NCBI GenBank assembly: GCA_024234165.1
Contig: JACKOP010000003.1
Span: 186,001-250,000, forward strand
Reading direction: 5' to 3'
DNA: 64,000 nucleotides
DNA from: Pseudomonadales bacterium
GTDB taxonomy: Bacteria; Pseudomonadota; Gammaproteobacteria; Pseudomonadales; UBA5518
This document shows positions 14,382 to 23,587 of the stretch, piece by piece. Made by a program: the position numbers and the translations under genes. How positions within the stretch are numbered: position 1 is the stretch's first letter; the number at the start of each line of letters is the position of its first letter. A model generated the notes under the pieces. It was not told the DNA's origin. It made no database searches and saw only the letters and a list, made by a program, of their open reading frames with translations.

Positions 14382-16129
14382 GCCGGCCACGGGTATTGCC
14401 GCGCCTGCTCGCTCTTGCCACCCGTGACCGGCGCGCATTCACGAATGCCGTGCTGCTGGTGCTGCTTGCCGCTGCAGCGGAAGTCGGCGGCCCGCTGCTG
14501 ATCCGCACGTTCATCGACGCCCATGTGCAGACCGGTGAGTATCCGTTGCGACCGGTGCTGCAGTTGGCTGCGGCGTATGTGGGGTTGCAGTGCGTGGCCG
14601 CGGTGGCTGGCTACGCGCAGGGCGTGCAACTCGCACGGATTGCGCTCGACGCCGTGCTGCGACTGCGTGAGCGGGCATTCACTACCACGCTGCGGCTTCC
14701 TGTCACATGGTTCGATCGCACTCCGGTGGGCTCGGTGGTGTCGCGGCTGACGAACGATACCGAGGCGGTGAAGGACTTCTACCTCAACGTGCTCGGCGTG
14801 GTGGTGGCCAATGGCGCACGCGTGATCGGGATGGCCGCGGCGATGCTGCTGCTCGACTGGCGACTGGCGATTCCGTGCCTCGCCTTCCTGCCGGCTGCAG
14901 CAGGAGTGATGTGGACCTACCAGCGCCTGAGCGGGGCACGCTTTCGCCGTGTGCGCCAGGCCCTGGCGACGATCAACGGTGCGCTGTCGGAGTCGATCGG
15001 CGGCGTGCGTGCAATCCAGCTCACGCGTCGGGCGCAGCACTTCGATCAGCGCTTCGCGGCCCAGTGCGGCGAGCACTACCACGCGCGCATGGCCTCGCTC
15101 AGGCTCGACGCGATGATGCTGCGGCCACTGGTCGACCTGCTGCTGATGCTGTGCACGGCGGCGTTGGTGCTGTGGTTCGGCAGTGAAGCACTCGGTGGTG
15201 TGCTCGAGATCGGTGTGATCTACGTGTTCGTGAACTACCTGGCACGCCTCGCCGAACCGGTGATCGACGTGGCGCACCGGCTCGGCATGTTCCAGAGCGC
15301 GATGGTCTCGGCAGCACGCGTGTTCGAACTGGTCGATCGCGACGATGCTCGCCAGCCGCTGGCGAGCGGGCCGCTGCCTGCGGATACGCGACTGCGCGCC
15401 GAAGGGGTGGGATTCGCATATCCCGATGGCCCGCCGGTGCTGCAGCGCATCGACTTCGAGCTGGCGCCGGGGCGCTCACTGGCGCTGGTCGGTGCAACCG
15501 GCAGCGGCAAGAGCACGCTCGCCGGCCTGTTGCTGCGTTTCCACCAGCCGCAGCACGGCAGCATCACGCTCGGCGGGGTGGCGCTGGATGCGATCGACGA
15601 CCATACCTTCGGTCGCCTCGTCGCCTACGTCCCGCAGGATCCGTTCCTGCTCGCCGGCAGCATGGCCGAGAACATCGATTTCGGCTTTGACGCGAACGCC
15701 TCTCGCGTCGAAGCGGCAGCGCGTCGTGCCGGTCTGGGTGCCTTCGTCGACGGACTCGAGCGCGGCCTGCAGACCGGGGTCGGCGAGCGAGGCACCGCCT
15801 TGTCGGCTGGCCAGCGCCAGCAGGTCATTCTTGCGCGTGCCCTGCTGCGCGAGCCGGCCCTGCTGATCCTCGACGAGGCCACCGCAAGCGTGGACAGCGC
15901 CACCGAAGAGGCGCTGCAGCAGGCGCTGCATGCCCTGGAAGGAAGCGTTTCAATGGTGGTGATCGCTCACCGCCTGTCGACACTGCGTGAAGTGGACGAG
16001 ATTCTGGTACTGGCCGGCGGGCGCATCCAGGAACGCGGATCGCACGCGCAACTGATCGCGCGCGGCGGGCTCTACCGGCGCCTGTGGGAACTGCAGCGGA
16101 TGGAGTCGCACGCCGATCTCACGATCTGA
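14378..16129 (+). CDS. ABC exporter half-transporter, MdlB-like
   Basis: 583 residues from the ATG at 14378, overlapping the previous stop by 4 bp. The transmembrane domain covers about residues 1-320 (LLIRTFIDAHV, TWFDRTPVGSVVSRLTNDTEAVKDFY is the typical coupling region). The ATPase domain has Walker A VGATGSGKSTLAG (about 370), a slightly altered signature LSAGQRQQV and Walker B LLILDEATASVD with the catalytic Glu intact. Together with the Asp-containing partner upstream this gives one consensus and one degenerate ATP site, typical of heterodimeric exporters. It converges on the pbpG-like gene with a 21-bp gap and no obvious terminator. Confidence 0.88.
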   Translation: MSRPRVLPRLLALATRDRRAFTNAVLLVLLAAAAEVGGPLLIRTFIDAHVQTGEYPLRPVLQLAAAYVGLQCVAAVAGYAQGVQLARIALDAVLRLRERAFTTTLRLPVTWFDRTPVGSVVSRLTNDTEAVKDFYLNVLGVVVANGARVIGMAAAMLLLDWRLAIPCLAFLPAAAGVMWTYQRLSGARFRRVRQALATINGALSESIGGVRAIQLTRRAQHFDQRFAAQCGEHYHARMASLRLDAMMLRPLVDLLLMLCTAALVLWFGSEALGGVLEIGVIYVFVNYLARLAEPVIDVAHRLGMFQSAMVSAARVFELVDRDDARQPLASGPLPADTRLRAEGVGFAYPDGPPVLQRIDFELAPGRSLALVGATGSGKSTLAGLLLRFHQPQHGSITLGGVALDAIDDHTFGRLVAYVPQDPFLLAGSMAENIDFGFDANASRVEAAARRAGLGAFVDGLERGLQTGVGERGTALSAGQRQQVILARALLREPALLILDEATASVDSATEEALQQALHALEGSVSMVVIAHRLSTLREVDEILVLAGGRIQERGSHAQLIARGGLYRRLWELQRMESHADLTI

Positions 16130-16150
16130 GTGTGCGACCTCGTGCGTTGC

Positions 16151-17035
16151 TCAGGCCGAGGTGGTCCCCCGCCGCACGTTGGCTGCGTAGTTGCTGCGCT
16201 CCAGCCATTGCCGGATGCGCGTCGCGTCGCCCACCGGAGTCAGCTTGCCCTGTGCATCGAGCAAGATCATCACCAGCGGACGGTTCTCGATGCGCGCCTT
16301 CATGACCAGGCAGCGGCCGGCTTCGTTCGTGAAGCCCGTCTTGCTGAGTTCGATGTCCCAGGAGCCACCGCGTACCAGCCGGTTGGTGTTCACGAAGCCG
16401 AGCGAGTAGCGCGGCTGCGGGAAGCTCACCGTGCGTTCTGCCGTCGTGGTGTACTCGCGGATCAGTGCGTACTGGCTCGCCGCCTGCGCCATCTTCACGA
16501 GGTCGCCGGCCGAGGAGACGTTCTGGCTCGACAGCCCGGTGCTGTCCGTGAAATGCGTGTGCTGCATGCGCAGTGCCGCAGCCTTGTGGTTCATCTGGGC
16601 GATGAACGCGCCACGTCCGCCCGGGTAATGACGCCCGAGCGCCGAGGCCGCGCGGTTTTCCGAAGACATCAGTGCCAGGCGCAGCATCTCCGCGCGCGAC
16701 TGCCGGGTGCCGATCTGCAGGCGGGAGTAGGTGCCCTTCAGGCGATCGATGTCGTCCTTCGAGATCGTCAGCATCTCGTCCATCGGCAGCTTCGCGTCGA
16801 GCACGACCATCGCTGTCATCAGCTTCGTGATCGATGCGATCGGTGCCCTGCGTTCGGCGTTCTTCGCGTACAGGATCTGCCCCGTGCGCGCGTCGAATAC
16901 CACCGCCTTGTCGGACTCCAGGTGCAGCCGCTGCGGGTCAGGCCCGTAGGGCTGTGCCAGCGCGCACGTCGCTCCCAGCAGCGCCCAGAGCAGACCTGCG
17001 ACCCGTGCGAACGATGCCTTGCTGTCGCCTGTCAT
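16151..17035 (-). CDS. pbpG: D-alanyl-D-alanine endopeptidase, PbpG/PBP7-like
   Basis: A secreted serine peptidase of the S11 penicillin-binding class, 294 residues from the ATG at 17035 (AAGGGG 8 bases upstream). An in-frame ATG at 17068 adds 11 unlikely residues. A signal peptide (AGLLWALLGATCALAQ) is followed by the three active-site motifs: SITK (Ser68-Lys71), SEN in MSSENRAAS and KTG in LSKTGFTNEAG. It trims cross-links or peptide stems of peptidoglycan in the periplasm. Length agrees with PBP7 (about 300 residues) and is shorter than PBP5-type carboxypeptidases, which carry an extra C-terminal domain. Confidence 0.88.
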   Translation of the reverse strand: MTGDSKASFARVAGLLWALLGATCALAQPYGPDPQRLHLESDKAVVFDARTGQILYAKNAERRAPIASITKLMTAMVVLDAKLPMDEMLTISKDDIDRLKGTYSRLQIGTRQSRAEMLRLALMSSENRAASALGRHYPGGRGAFIAQMNHKAAALRMQHTHFTDSTGLSSQNVSSAGDLVKMAQAASQYALIREYTTTAERTVSFPQPRYSLGFVNTNRLVRGGSWDIELSKTGFTNEAGRCLVMKARIENRPLVMILLDAQGKLTPVGDATRIRQWLERSNYAANVRRGTTSA

Positions 17036-17143
17036 GCCGCCGACCCCTTGCCAGTTCGTTATCGACATGAAGAGTAATAGACAACTTGATGATCTGCCAG
17101 CGGAAACTTCGACTTTCTGCGCGCCTGGTCGAGCGTGGGGGAT

Positions 17144-17755
17144 TCAGTGCGGTCCGCTCAGCACGACGAGGGCGTCGTCGTCCACCCCGTCGATCAGGAT
17201 ACGGCGCACGCGTTCCTGCCACAGCACGCCGAATTCATGTTGCTCGCTGGCGCTCGCCGTGCCGCTGACGACTCGCCCCAGCAGTTCGCGCATGCGCGCC
17301 GGCGCTGCAATGTGCTCGGGGTGGAAGTCGGCATCGACCGCCTGACCGTCTCGCGTGCGCTCGAAGCGGATCGAGGCGGGAATCCCGGCGTCGAAGTGCA
17401 GCAGGTCGCGGCGCTCGAAGCGGCCGGCGAGTCCCTTGAACCCACCTTCGCCAGCCGCACCGGTGAGCATGCCCACCACGTTTGCGATCACGCCGGTGAC
17501 GCCTTCCCCGATGCCGTCGCGCAAATGCACGCGTACGCCACCGCGCTCCGCGGGACCCGTGGGAAACAGACGCGCCAGCGCGCGCAGCGTGACCAGATAC
17601 GCGCCGGCAACCGTCGGACACGAGTGTCCGGCGAGCCGCACGGCATCCACGTAGCCGTATTCGATGAATCCGCCCTCACAACTGCCGAGCAGTTCGGCGA
17701 GTGGATCGCACACCCGGATGCGGCGTACCTGGTCGAAAAATGCCGGATGGTTCAT
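17144..17755 (-). CDS. FmdE-like protein of unknown function
   Basis: 203 residues starting at ATG 17755 with a strong AGGAGG upstream. The motif AGHSCPTVAGAYLVTLRAL (His44, Cys46) matches the GHxCP segment of the FmdE family (named after a gene in the methanogen formylmethanofuran dehydrogenase operon), which binds metal through such residues. Other conserved-looking parts are GIGEGVTGVIANVVGMLTGAAG and FKGLAGRFERRDLL. The methanogenic pathway is not expected here, so the name describes fold only. It is transcribed away from the SDR gene at 17920. Cys16 and Cys26 are possible extra ligands. Confidence 0.6.
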   Translation of the reverse strand: MNHPAFFDQVRRIRVCDPLAELLGSCEGGFIEYGYVDAVRLAGHSCPTVAGAYLVTLRALARLFPTGPAERGGVRVHLRDGIGEGVTGVIANVVGMLTGAAGEGGFKGLAGRFERRDLLHFDAGIPASIRFERTRDGQAVDADFHPEHIAAPARMRELLGRVVSGTASASEQHEFGVLWQERVRRILIDGVDDDALVVLSGPH

Positions 17756-17919
17756 GGGCAGTCCTCCTGCAGCAGACGTTGGCGAGCGCGGACAGCATAA
17801 CCCCGGGTGCCACCGGCGAGGGGTGCGCGACGGGAGCCGATCCTGCGTCATAATGGCGCCTGCTCGCATCGTTCGTCCGCACATGCGGCATACCCTCACC
17901 CACGGCAAGGAGATGACCG

Positions 17920-18780
17920 ATGAGCGCCGACCCGTCGCTCGCAGGGCGTATCGCGTTGGTCACCGGTGCCAGCCGTGGCATCGGCCGGGCGATCGCGCAG
18001 CGCCTCGCAAGCGCCGGAGCGTTCGTGGTGGTGACGGCACGCAGCGTCGAATCCTCGCCGACGCCGGGAACGCTGCGCGAGACGGTCGCCCTGATCGAAG
18101 CCGCGGGCGGGCGCGCGCTCGCGCTGCGCTGTGACCTCGACCACGTCACGGAACGCAACGGACTGATCGAGCAGGTGGTGCAGACGGTCGGCGGTCTGGA
18201 CATTCTGGTGAACAACGCCGGATTTGCGCAGTACGCGCTCGTCGAGAAGATGAACGATGCCGCGTTCGCACAACTGGCGAATCATTATTTCCAGGTGCCG
18301 TTCGCGCTGAGTCGTGCCGCGATCCCTTGTTTGCGCGCACGCGGTGCAGGCTGGATCCTGAATGTGGGTTCGGTGAGCGCGCTGCCGCCGTTGCGTCCTT
18401 TCGACGACTACGCGCGCTACGGTGGTGCGGCGGTATACGGGGCGCTGAAGGCGGCGTTGAACCGCTTCACGCAGGGGCTGGCGGCCGAGCTGCTGGCAGA
18501 CAATATCGCGGTCAATGTGGTCGCCCCGAGCACGGCGATTTCCACTCCCGGCGCGGACCCGCACATCCCGTCCGACTACCCCACCGAGCCGGTCGAGTAC
18601 CTGAGCGAAACCGCACTGGCGCTATGCCACCTGCCGGCCAGCGAACGTACCGGGCAGATCGCCTACAGCCTGCATTTTCCGCTGCGACATGGTCTTGTGG
18701 TGCGCACGCTGGATGGTCGTGGCACGCTGCCACCGCCGCAAATCCCGCCCTGGGCCCACCCTGACTGTCTACAGCCTTAG
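17920..18780 (+). CDS. Short-chain dehydrogenase/reductase
   Basis: 286 residues, classical SDR: VTGASRGIGRAIAQRL (NAD(P)-binding), NNAGFAQYALVEKM, catalytic Ser in NVGSVSALPP and the Tyr-Lys pair in AVYGALKAAL. There is a 9-residue insertion between Ser and Tyr (RPFDDYARYGG) compared with typical SDRs. AAGGAG precedes the ATG. It opens a three-gene set with an acyl-CoA ligase and a crotonase, so its alcohol/ketone substrate is probably linked to CoA-thioester metabolism. Substrate not predictable. Confidence 0.85.
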   Translation: MSADPSLAGRIALVTGASRGIGRAIAQRLASAGAFVVVTARSVESSPTPGTLRETVALIEAAGGRALALRCDLDHVTERNGLIEQVVQTVGGLDILVNNAGFAQYALVEKMNDAAFAQLANHYFQVPFALSRAAIPCLRARGAGWILNVGSVSALPPLRPFDDYARYGGAAVYGALKAALNRFTQGLAAELLADNIAVNVVAPSTAISTPGADPHIPSDYPTEPVEYLSETALALCHLPASERTGQIAYSLHFPLRHGLVVRTLDGRGTLPPPQIPPWAHPDCLQP

Positions 18781-18785
18781 CGGGG

Positions 18786-20288
18786 ATGAGGATGATGCTC
18801 GCAGCGACCGGCAACGAGTGGATCCAGCGTGAAGGCCAGCGCTTCGCACGATTGCTCGACGCCGCCGGGGTGGGACGCGACGCCGTGGTCGCGCTGCTGT
18901 TGCCGAACATTCCAGAGTTTCTTGCCTGTTACCGTGGGATTACGTGGTCAGGCCGTACCGCGGTACCGCTGAATCACAACCTGCCGGCGGACGATGCGGC
19001 GTATGTGCTGCGCAATTCGGGTGCACAGGCACTGGTCGCACACCCGCAGTACGGCGCTACCGCGCTGGAGCTCGCGCCGCTGGTCGATCCGCGCGGGAGC
19101 TTCGCAGCCGGGGCCGGCATCGCCGGCTTTCGTCCCCTCGACGAGATGGCGGCGTACAGCGACGCGCCGCTGGATGCGCCGCGTGCCGGCCACCTGATGC
19201 TCTATACCTCGGGCACCACCGGCCAGCCGAAGGGCGTCGTGATCGAGGGCGCCGGCGAGCCGCTCGCCGCACCCCCGGGACTGGTGAGCCGGCGCAGCAT
19301 GGAAATGCTGCACCTGTTCCTGCACGGCGAGGCGCCGGGCACGCATCTGGTCGCCGGACCCTTGTACCACGCCGGGCCGCTCAGCTACTGCGAGGGCGCG
19401 ACGCTGCTCGGCGCTCGGGTGGCGATTCTCGAGCGCTGGGACGCCGAGGAATTCCTGCGTGCAGTGGACGAACTGCGTGTGCACAGCACCTTCCTGGTAC
19501 CCACGCATTTCGTGCGCCTGCTGAAGCTGCCGGATGAGGTACGCCGCCGTTACGACCTCTCGTCGCTGAAACTGGTGTTTCACGGTGCGGCTCCGGTCGC
19601 GCCAGAGATCAAGCGGCGCATGATCGAGTGGCTGGGCCCGGTGCTCTACGAGTTCTATGGCGGCAGCGAAGGCATGGGTTCGACTGCGATCGCCTCGACC
19701 GACTGGCTCGCACACCCCGGGTCGGTGGGGCGTGCGACGCCGGGCTGCGCCGTTCATATCCTCGACGACGCCGGGCGACCGTGCCCGCCCGGTGTGGAGG
19801 GCATGGTGTATTTCCGCAACGAACGCCAGCGCTTTGCGTACCGTGGCGACCCGCAGAAGACCGCCGCGGCGCATCGCGGAGAACTCTCGACGCTGGGCGA
19901 TATCGGCTACCTCGACGCCGACGGCTACCTGTTTCTGTGCGACCGTCGTGCCGATCTGGTCATCTCGGGGGGCGTCAACGTCTATCCGGCGCAGATCGAA
20001 GCCGTGTTGCTCGAACACGCGCAGGTGCTCGACTGTTGCGTGGTCGGCCTACCCGACCCCGAATGGGGCGAACGCCTGCTGGCGCTGGTGATACCACGCG
20101 CCGGAGTGCTGACGGACAGTCAGTCGGTGGAGGACGCGCTGCGTGCTCATGTGCGCGAGCGCCTTGCCCGCTACCAGCAGCCGCGCGAGTATGTCTTCGT
20201 GGACAGCGTGCCGCGTACCGAAGCCGGCAAGCTGCTGCGCCGCCAGGTGCGCGAGCAATGGCGCCACCGTTTCAGTCGCGACCAATGA
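18786..20288 (+). CDS. AMP-forming acyl-CoA synthetase/ligase
   Basis: About 500 residues of the ANL superfamily. The phosphate loop is YTSGTTGQPKGVV (near residue 140), then YEFYGGSEGMGS (aryl/acyl adenylate motif), GDIGYLDADGYLFLCDRRADLVISGGVNVYP (hinge and A8) and the C-terminal catalytic Lys in RTEAGKLLRR. It activates a carboxylate with ATP and CoA. Three close ATGs (18786, 18792, 18795) are possible; the GGGG before them fits 18792 best by spacing. Compared with FadD-like enzymes the N-terminus is short. It lies 5 bp after the SDR, so it is probably co-translated. A substrate related to the neighbouring catabolic operons is an inference. Confidence 0.87.
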   Translation: MRMMLAATGNEWIQREGQRFARLLDAAGVGRDAVVALLLPNIPEFLACYRGITWSGRTAVPLNHNLPADDAAYVLRNSGAQALVAHPQYGATALELAPLVDPRGSFAAGAGIAGFRPLDEMAAYSDAPLDAPRAGHLMLYTSGTTGQPKGVVIEGAGEPLAAPPGLVSRRSMEMLHLFLHGEAPGTHLVAGPLYHAGPLSYCEGATLLGARVAILERWDAEEFLRAVDELRVHSTFLVPTHFVRLLKLPDEVRRRYDLSSLKLVFHGAAPVAPEIKRRMIEWLGPVLYEFYGGSEGMGSTAIASTDWLAHPGSVGRATPGCAVHILDDAGRPCPPGVEGMVYFRNERQRFAYRGDPQKTAAAHRGELSTLGDIGYLDADGYLFLCDRRADLVISGGVNVYPAQIEAVLLEHAQVLDCCVVGLPDPEWGERLLALVIPRAGVLTDSQSVEDALRAHVRERLARYQQPREYVFVDSVPRTEAGKLLRRQVREQWRHRFSRDQ

Positions 20289-20306
20289 TCAGGAGTCCGG
20301 AATACG

Positions 20307-21080
20307 ATGCATCTTCCAGCCACATTGCTGCTTGCGGTCGATGACGGTGTCGCGACCATCACCTTCGATCGCCAGCAGTCCCGTAACGCACTCGATGTCA
20401 CGATGCTCGATGCGCTGCTGCCGCTGCTCGAGCGACTCGGGCACGACGACGCTGTGCGTGCGGTCGTGCTCACCGGTGCCGGTGATCGCGCCTTCTCGGC
20501 CGGTGGCGACATCAGCGGCATCCCGACCAGCGCCCTCGACGGGCACGAGGCGCTGGCGCGTCACATCGAGCACTGGGCGCAGTCCGCGCGCGTGTTGCAC
20601 ACGATGCCGAAGCCCACGCTTGCGGTGCTCGACGGTGTGGCGGCCGGTGCGGGCATGGCACTCGCGCTCGCTTGCGATCTGCGCATCGGCACGCCGAACG
20701 CCCGCTTCCTGACCGCGTTCGCGCGCATCGGCATCTCGGGGGATTTCGGCGGCAGTTACTTCCTGACGCACTTGGTCGGCCCGGCCAGGGCGCGCGAGCT
20801 GTACTGGATGAGTGAAGCGGTGGACGCGGAGCGGGCGCTGGCGCTGGGGCTGCTGAACTGGCTGGTGCCGCGCGCAGAACTCGATGTGACCCGCAACCGC
20901 GTGCTCGAGCGCCTGCTGGCGCTGCCCGCGGCGACCGCGGCGCACATGAAGACGAACCTGAATCTCGCGATGCACGCCGAGCTCGCGAGCGTGCTGGCGG
21001 TGGAGGCGCGTTCGGTTGCGGAACTCGGTACCAGCGATTTCACGCGCCACGCGACGCGTGCCGTGCTCGGCAAACCGTAG
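20307..21080 (+). CDS. Enoyl-CoA hydratase/isomerase (crotonase) family protein
   Basis: 257 residues, crotonase fold. The oxyanion-hole segment is FSAGGDISGIP, and GVAAGAGMALALACDLRIGTPNARF follows. The two glutamates of true hydratases are absent: the first position reads FARIG and the second region reads ISGDFGGSYFLTHLVG, with an Asp as in PaaG/enoyl-CoA-isomerase-type members. An isomerase or other crotonase chemistry is therefore more likely than simple hydration (inference). Third gene of the SDR/ligase/crotonase operon; it converges on the sulfotransferase gene with a 9-bp gap. Confidence 0.82.
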   Translation: MHLPATLLLAVDDGVATITFDRQQSRNALDVTMLDALLPLLERLGHDDAVRAVVLTGAGDRAFSAGGDISGIPTSALDGHEALARHIEHWAQSARVLHTMPKPTLAVLDGVAAGAGMALALACDLRIGTPNARFLTAFARIGISGDFGGSYFLTHLVGPARARELYWMSEAVDAERALALGLLNWLVPRAELDVTRNRVLERLLALPAATAAHMKTNLNLAMHAELASVLAVEARSVAELGTSDFTRHATRAVLGKP

Positions 21081-21089
21081 GGCAGCTCC

Positions 21090-22352
21090 TCAACGCTCGT
21101 CGGGCACCTCGAAACGCTGCTGGTAGCGACGGAACAGCGCACGCAGTGCGGCTTCTTCGGATGTACCTACCACGCTGTGGTAGTCATGCGTGCCGAACTT
21201 GCCCTTGGGTTTGGCGGCAACGTAGGCAGCGATGCGTTGGCGCGCGTCGTGTTCCAGAGCCAGGTGGCACTGCGCATAGACGCGGGTCAGTGCCTGCATC
21301 GGATCGAGCATCAGATCGGCGTAGAGCGAACGGTGGCATTGGGCAGCGGGAATCGTGCCGTGATCCAGCCAGTCGATCAGTCGATCGAGGCGTTGCGCCA
21401 GCCGCTCGGGGAGCATCAGATCCTCGAATGCCGCCGTATCGAGCGGCTTGTCGCTGCGCATCCAGTAGAAGGTTCCGGCCAGGTTCGTCACCGAGGCCTG
21501 CGCTTTCAACGGGTCGCGGTGGGTGAGGATCACGCGCGCATCCGGGAATACCTTGAACAGGACCGGCAGGTAATTGAGGTGCGATGGCGCCTTCAGCAGC
21601 CAGTGTCGCCCGGGGCATTTCCATTGCCACAACTGCAGCATGCGGCGGTAGAACCGGTACGGGTATTCCCAGTCGGCCGTGGTGCCGAGCCAGGCCATGT
21701 ACGAAGGAACCTGGAACAGGAACGGGATATGCTCGCTGACGAAGGTGCAGGCCTGCGCGATGATGCATTCGTTCGGCAGGCGGGCGTCCATCTCGTGCAT
21801 CGTCGCGTACGTCGGTGTGACGCGGTTCCACTGCGTGATCAGGTGCTGGCAGCGCGCGATCCGCGGATCGTCGTGTCGCCCTTCCGTGGTCGGCGGTGGG
21901 TACGGAAACATCATTTCCCAGTGCGCCGGCGAGCGGAACTGCGGATCCTGCGCCATCAGCTCGAACAGGATCGAAGTGCCGGATCGCGACAGGCCCGCGA
22001 TGAACACCGGTTGGTCGATGACTTCATCGGCTATTGCGGGATGTTCATCGAATGCCGCCTGTACGCCGAGCAGTGCCTGCAACCAGATCAGGATGTCGCT
22101 GCGCGTCATCAGCCGGCCGAAGAAGTGCAGTTGCGCCTCCTCGTCGATCGCGCGCAGCAGCACCTCGAACGGCTCGCGCCATTCGTCGCTGCCGAAGTTG
22201 CTGCAACCGGTGTTGCGCTGCGCGGTCGCGATCAGTTCCTCTGCATCGAGCGGCACCAGGTTGCGGATGCCCATCTGCTCGCCTTCGGCATTGAACTGCT
22301 GCAGCCATTCGGGCCGTACCGGCGGTGTCCAGAAAGCGGATTCGCTTGCCAT
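21090..22352 (-). CDS. Sulfotransferase-family protein
   Basis: 420 residues from ATG 22352 (AAGGAG 8 bases upstream; the longer frame is non-homologous). The 5'-phosphosulfate-binding loop is FIAGLSRSGTSILFELMA (about residue 115-132), and the 3'-phosphate motif is VILTHRDPLKAQASVTNLAG. The middle has HWLLKAPSHLNYLPVLFKVFPDA, the common core of the bacterial sulfotransferase_3 family. It should use PAPS, but many members in lipid-degrading bacteria have no assigned acceptor. It is followed upstream on the same strand by the DUF1214 gene, 32 bp away, suggesting co-expression. Confidence 0.8.
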   Translation of the reverse strand: MASESAFWTPPVRPEWLQQFNAEGEQMGIRNLVPLDAEELIATAQRNTGCSNFGSDEWREPFEVLLRAIDEEAQLHFFGRLMTRSDILIWLQALLGVQAAFDEHPAIADEVIDQPVFIAGLSRSGTSILFELMAQDPQFRSPAHWEMMFPYPPPTTEGRHDDPRIARCQHLITQWNRVTPTYATMHEMDARLPNECIIAQACTFVSEHIPFLFQVPSYMAWLGTTADWEYPYRFYRRMLQLWQWKCPGRHWLLKAPSHLNYLPVLFKVFPDARVILTHRDPLKAQASVTNLAGTFYWMRSDKPLDTAAFEDLMLPERLAQRLDRLIDWLDHGTIPAAQCHRSLYADLMLDPMQALTRVYAQCHLALEHDARQRIAAYVAAKPKGKFGTHDYHSVVGTSEEAALRALFRRYQQRFEVPDER

Positions 22353-22384
22353 TGATGACGCTCCTTGCGTGCTGCGCGGGGTGC

Positions 22385-23587
22385 TCAGTAACCGAAGCGT
22401 GCGGTCACGCCACGGCGCCGCTCGGCGAGCTGTTCGCGCCTTCCCGCCGCGTCGATGCGTCTGACTCCTGCCGGCAGGTGGTCGGACAGCGCCTGCAGCG
22501 GCACCTGCGTGCACTGCGGAACCGGATGTTCCGCAGACAGCATCCAGCGGAACGTGACGTAGCCGATCGAGAAGCCGGCACAATCGAGCCAGTTGGGCAC
22601 CCCGGGGTCATGGTGGGCCACTACCACGATCAGTTCGCCGTCTTCCTCGATCGCGGCATAGTGCATGTTCGTGTTCGACAGCCGGTAGCGGTAATCGACC
22701 GTTTCCCACCAGCAGTTGCCGAACTCCACGCCCCAGTACACGCACTGCGGCGGGCGTACGCGAATGATCAGGGCTTCGTCTTCGGGTAGTTGCCAGAGGC
22801 ACACCAGTGGGTCACCGCCCGGTGTTGCGTCGATCCTGTTCTCTTCGAGCTGCCAGTACGAGCGGAACGTATTCGGCTGGGTGCGCCATTTCTCCAGCAT
22901 CCACGGCCAGTACGCGACCGAGCGCTGCAGCCAGTCGGCTGAGTCCAACAGCCCGCGGGCAAGTGCGTGCGGCGACAGCAGCGGCGCCTCCTCGTCGGGA
23001 CCGCTGATGCGATCGATGCGCGCGCGCAGCGGACGTTCCTGCAGCCAGTCCGCGAAGTACTGGCGGATCGTGACCCGGAAGCAGCGCTCGGTCGTCTGCA
23101 GCCAGTTGCCCGGCCGTGGCTCGGGACCAAGGAACAGTTCGAAGCTGCCGTCGGCAGCGGTTTCGATCTGGTGCCCGAACAAGGTTCCGGCCACGCGTCC
23201 ACCCCAGGGCGTGTCGCCGTCCTCCACCACGACCACCGAGAAATAGCGCGCCGTGCCGCGGTCGCCGCTGATGCGGTAGGTGTCGCTGCCGTTGATCTGT
23301 GCACCCATGTAGACACAGTCGCTGTTGTCACCGCCCTGCTTGCGTGTCGGGTCGAAATAGCGGGCGAACTCGGGCAGTCGTGGATTCGTGAACTCGTAAT
23401 TGAACTGCAGCGCCAGCGAGATGTTGCGCGCGAGCTGCTGGAAGCCGGCGGCGCGATCGCGATCGTTGCCGGGCAGCACCGCGTTCAGCGGGATGCGGCC
23501 GGCTGCCTTCAGTTCGTCGCAGAAGCGTTCCCATGCCTCGGCGAGTTCTTTCATCGGAGCACCGGGCGTATCGGCTGTTGGTGACAT
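22385..23587 (-). CDS. DUF1214-family protein
   Basis: About 400 residues. The C-terminal ~120 residues (PPQCVYWGVEFGNCWWETVDY, NTNMHYAAIEEDGELIVVVAHHDPGVPNWLD, GYVTFRW) match the DUF1214 pattern of a beta-rich domain ending with Pro-Asn-Trp. The N-terminal part (AGFQQLARNISLALQFNYEF, DNSDCVYMGAQINGSDTYRI) is typical of stand-alone members that lack DUF1254. Start uncertain: ATG 23587 is preferred; 23554 and further upstream ATGs are open. No signal peptide was seen with the preferred start. Function unknown. It is adjacent to a sulfotransferase, a pairing that may have meaning. Confidence 0.65.
   Translation of the reverse strand: MSPTADTPGAPMKELAEAWERFCDELKAAGRIPLNAVLPGNDRDRAAGFQQLARNISLALQFNYEFTNPRLPEFARYFDPTRKQGGDNSDCVYMGAQINGSDTYRISGDRGTARYFSVVVVEDGDTPWGGRVAGTLFGHQIETAADGSFELFLGPEPRPGNWLQTTERCFRVTIRQYFADWLQERPLRARIDRISGPDEEAPLLSPHALARGLLDSADWLQRSVAYWPWMLEKWRTQPNTFRSYWQLEENRIDATPGGDPLVCLWQLPEDEALIIRVRPPQCVYWGVEFGNCWWETVDYRYRLSNTNMHYAAIEEDGELIVVVAHHDPGVPNWLDCAGFSIGYVTFRWMLSAEHPVPQCTQVPLQALSDHLPAGVRRIDAAGRREQLAERRRGVTARFGY

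Noticed and set aside
17144..17908. Longer start for the FmdE-like gene at 17908
   Set aside because: The extra 51 residues are Arg/Pro-rich with no similarity and run into the leader of the divergent SDR gene, while the ATG at 17755 has a strong AGGAGG.
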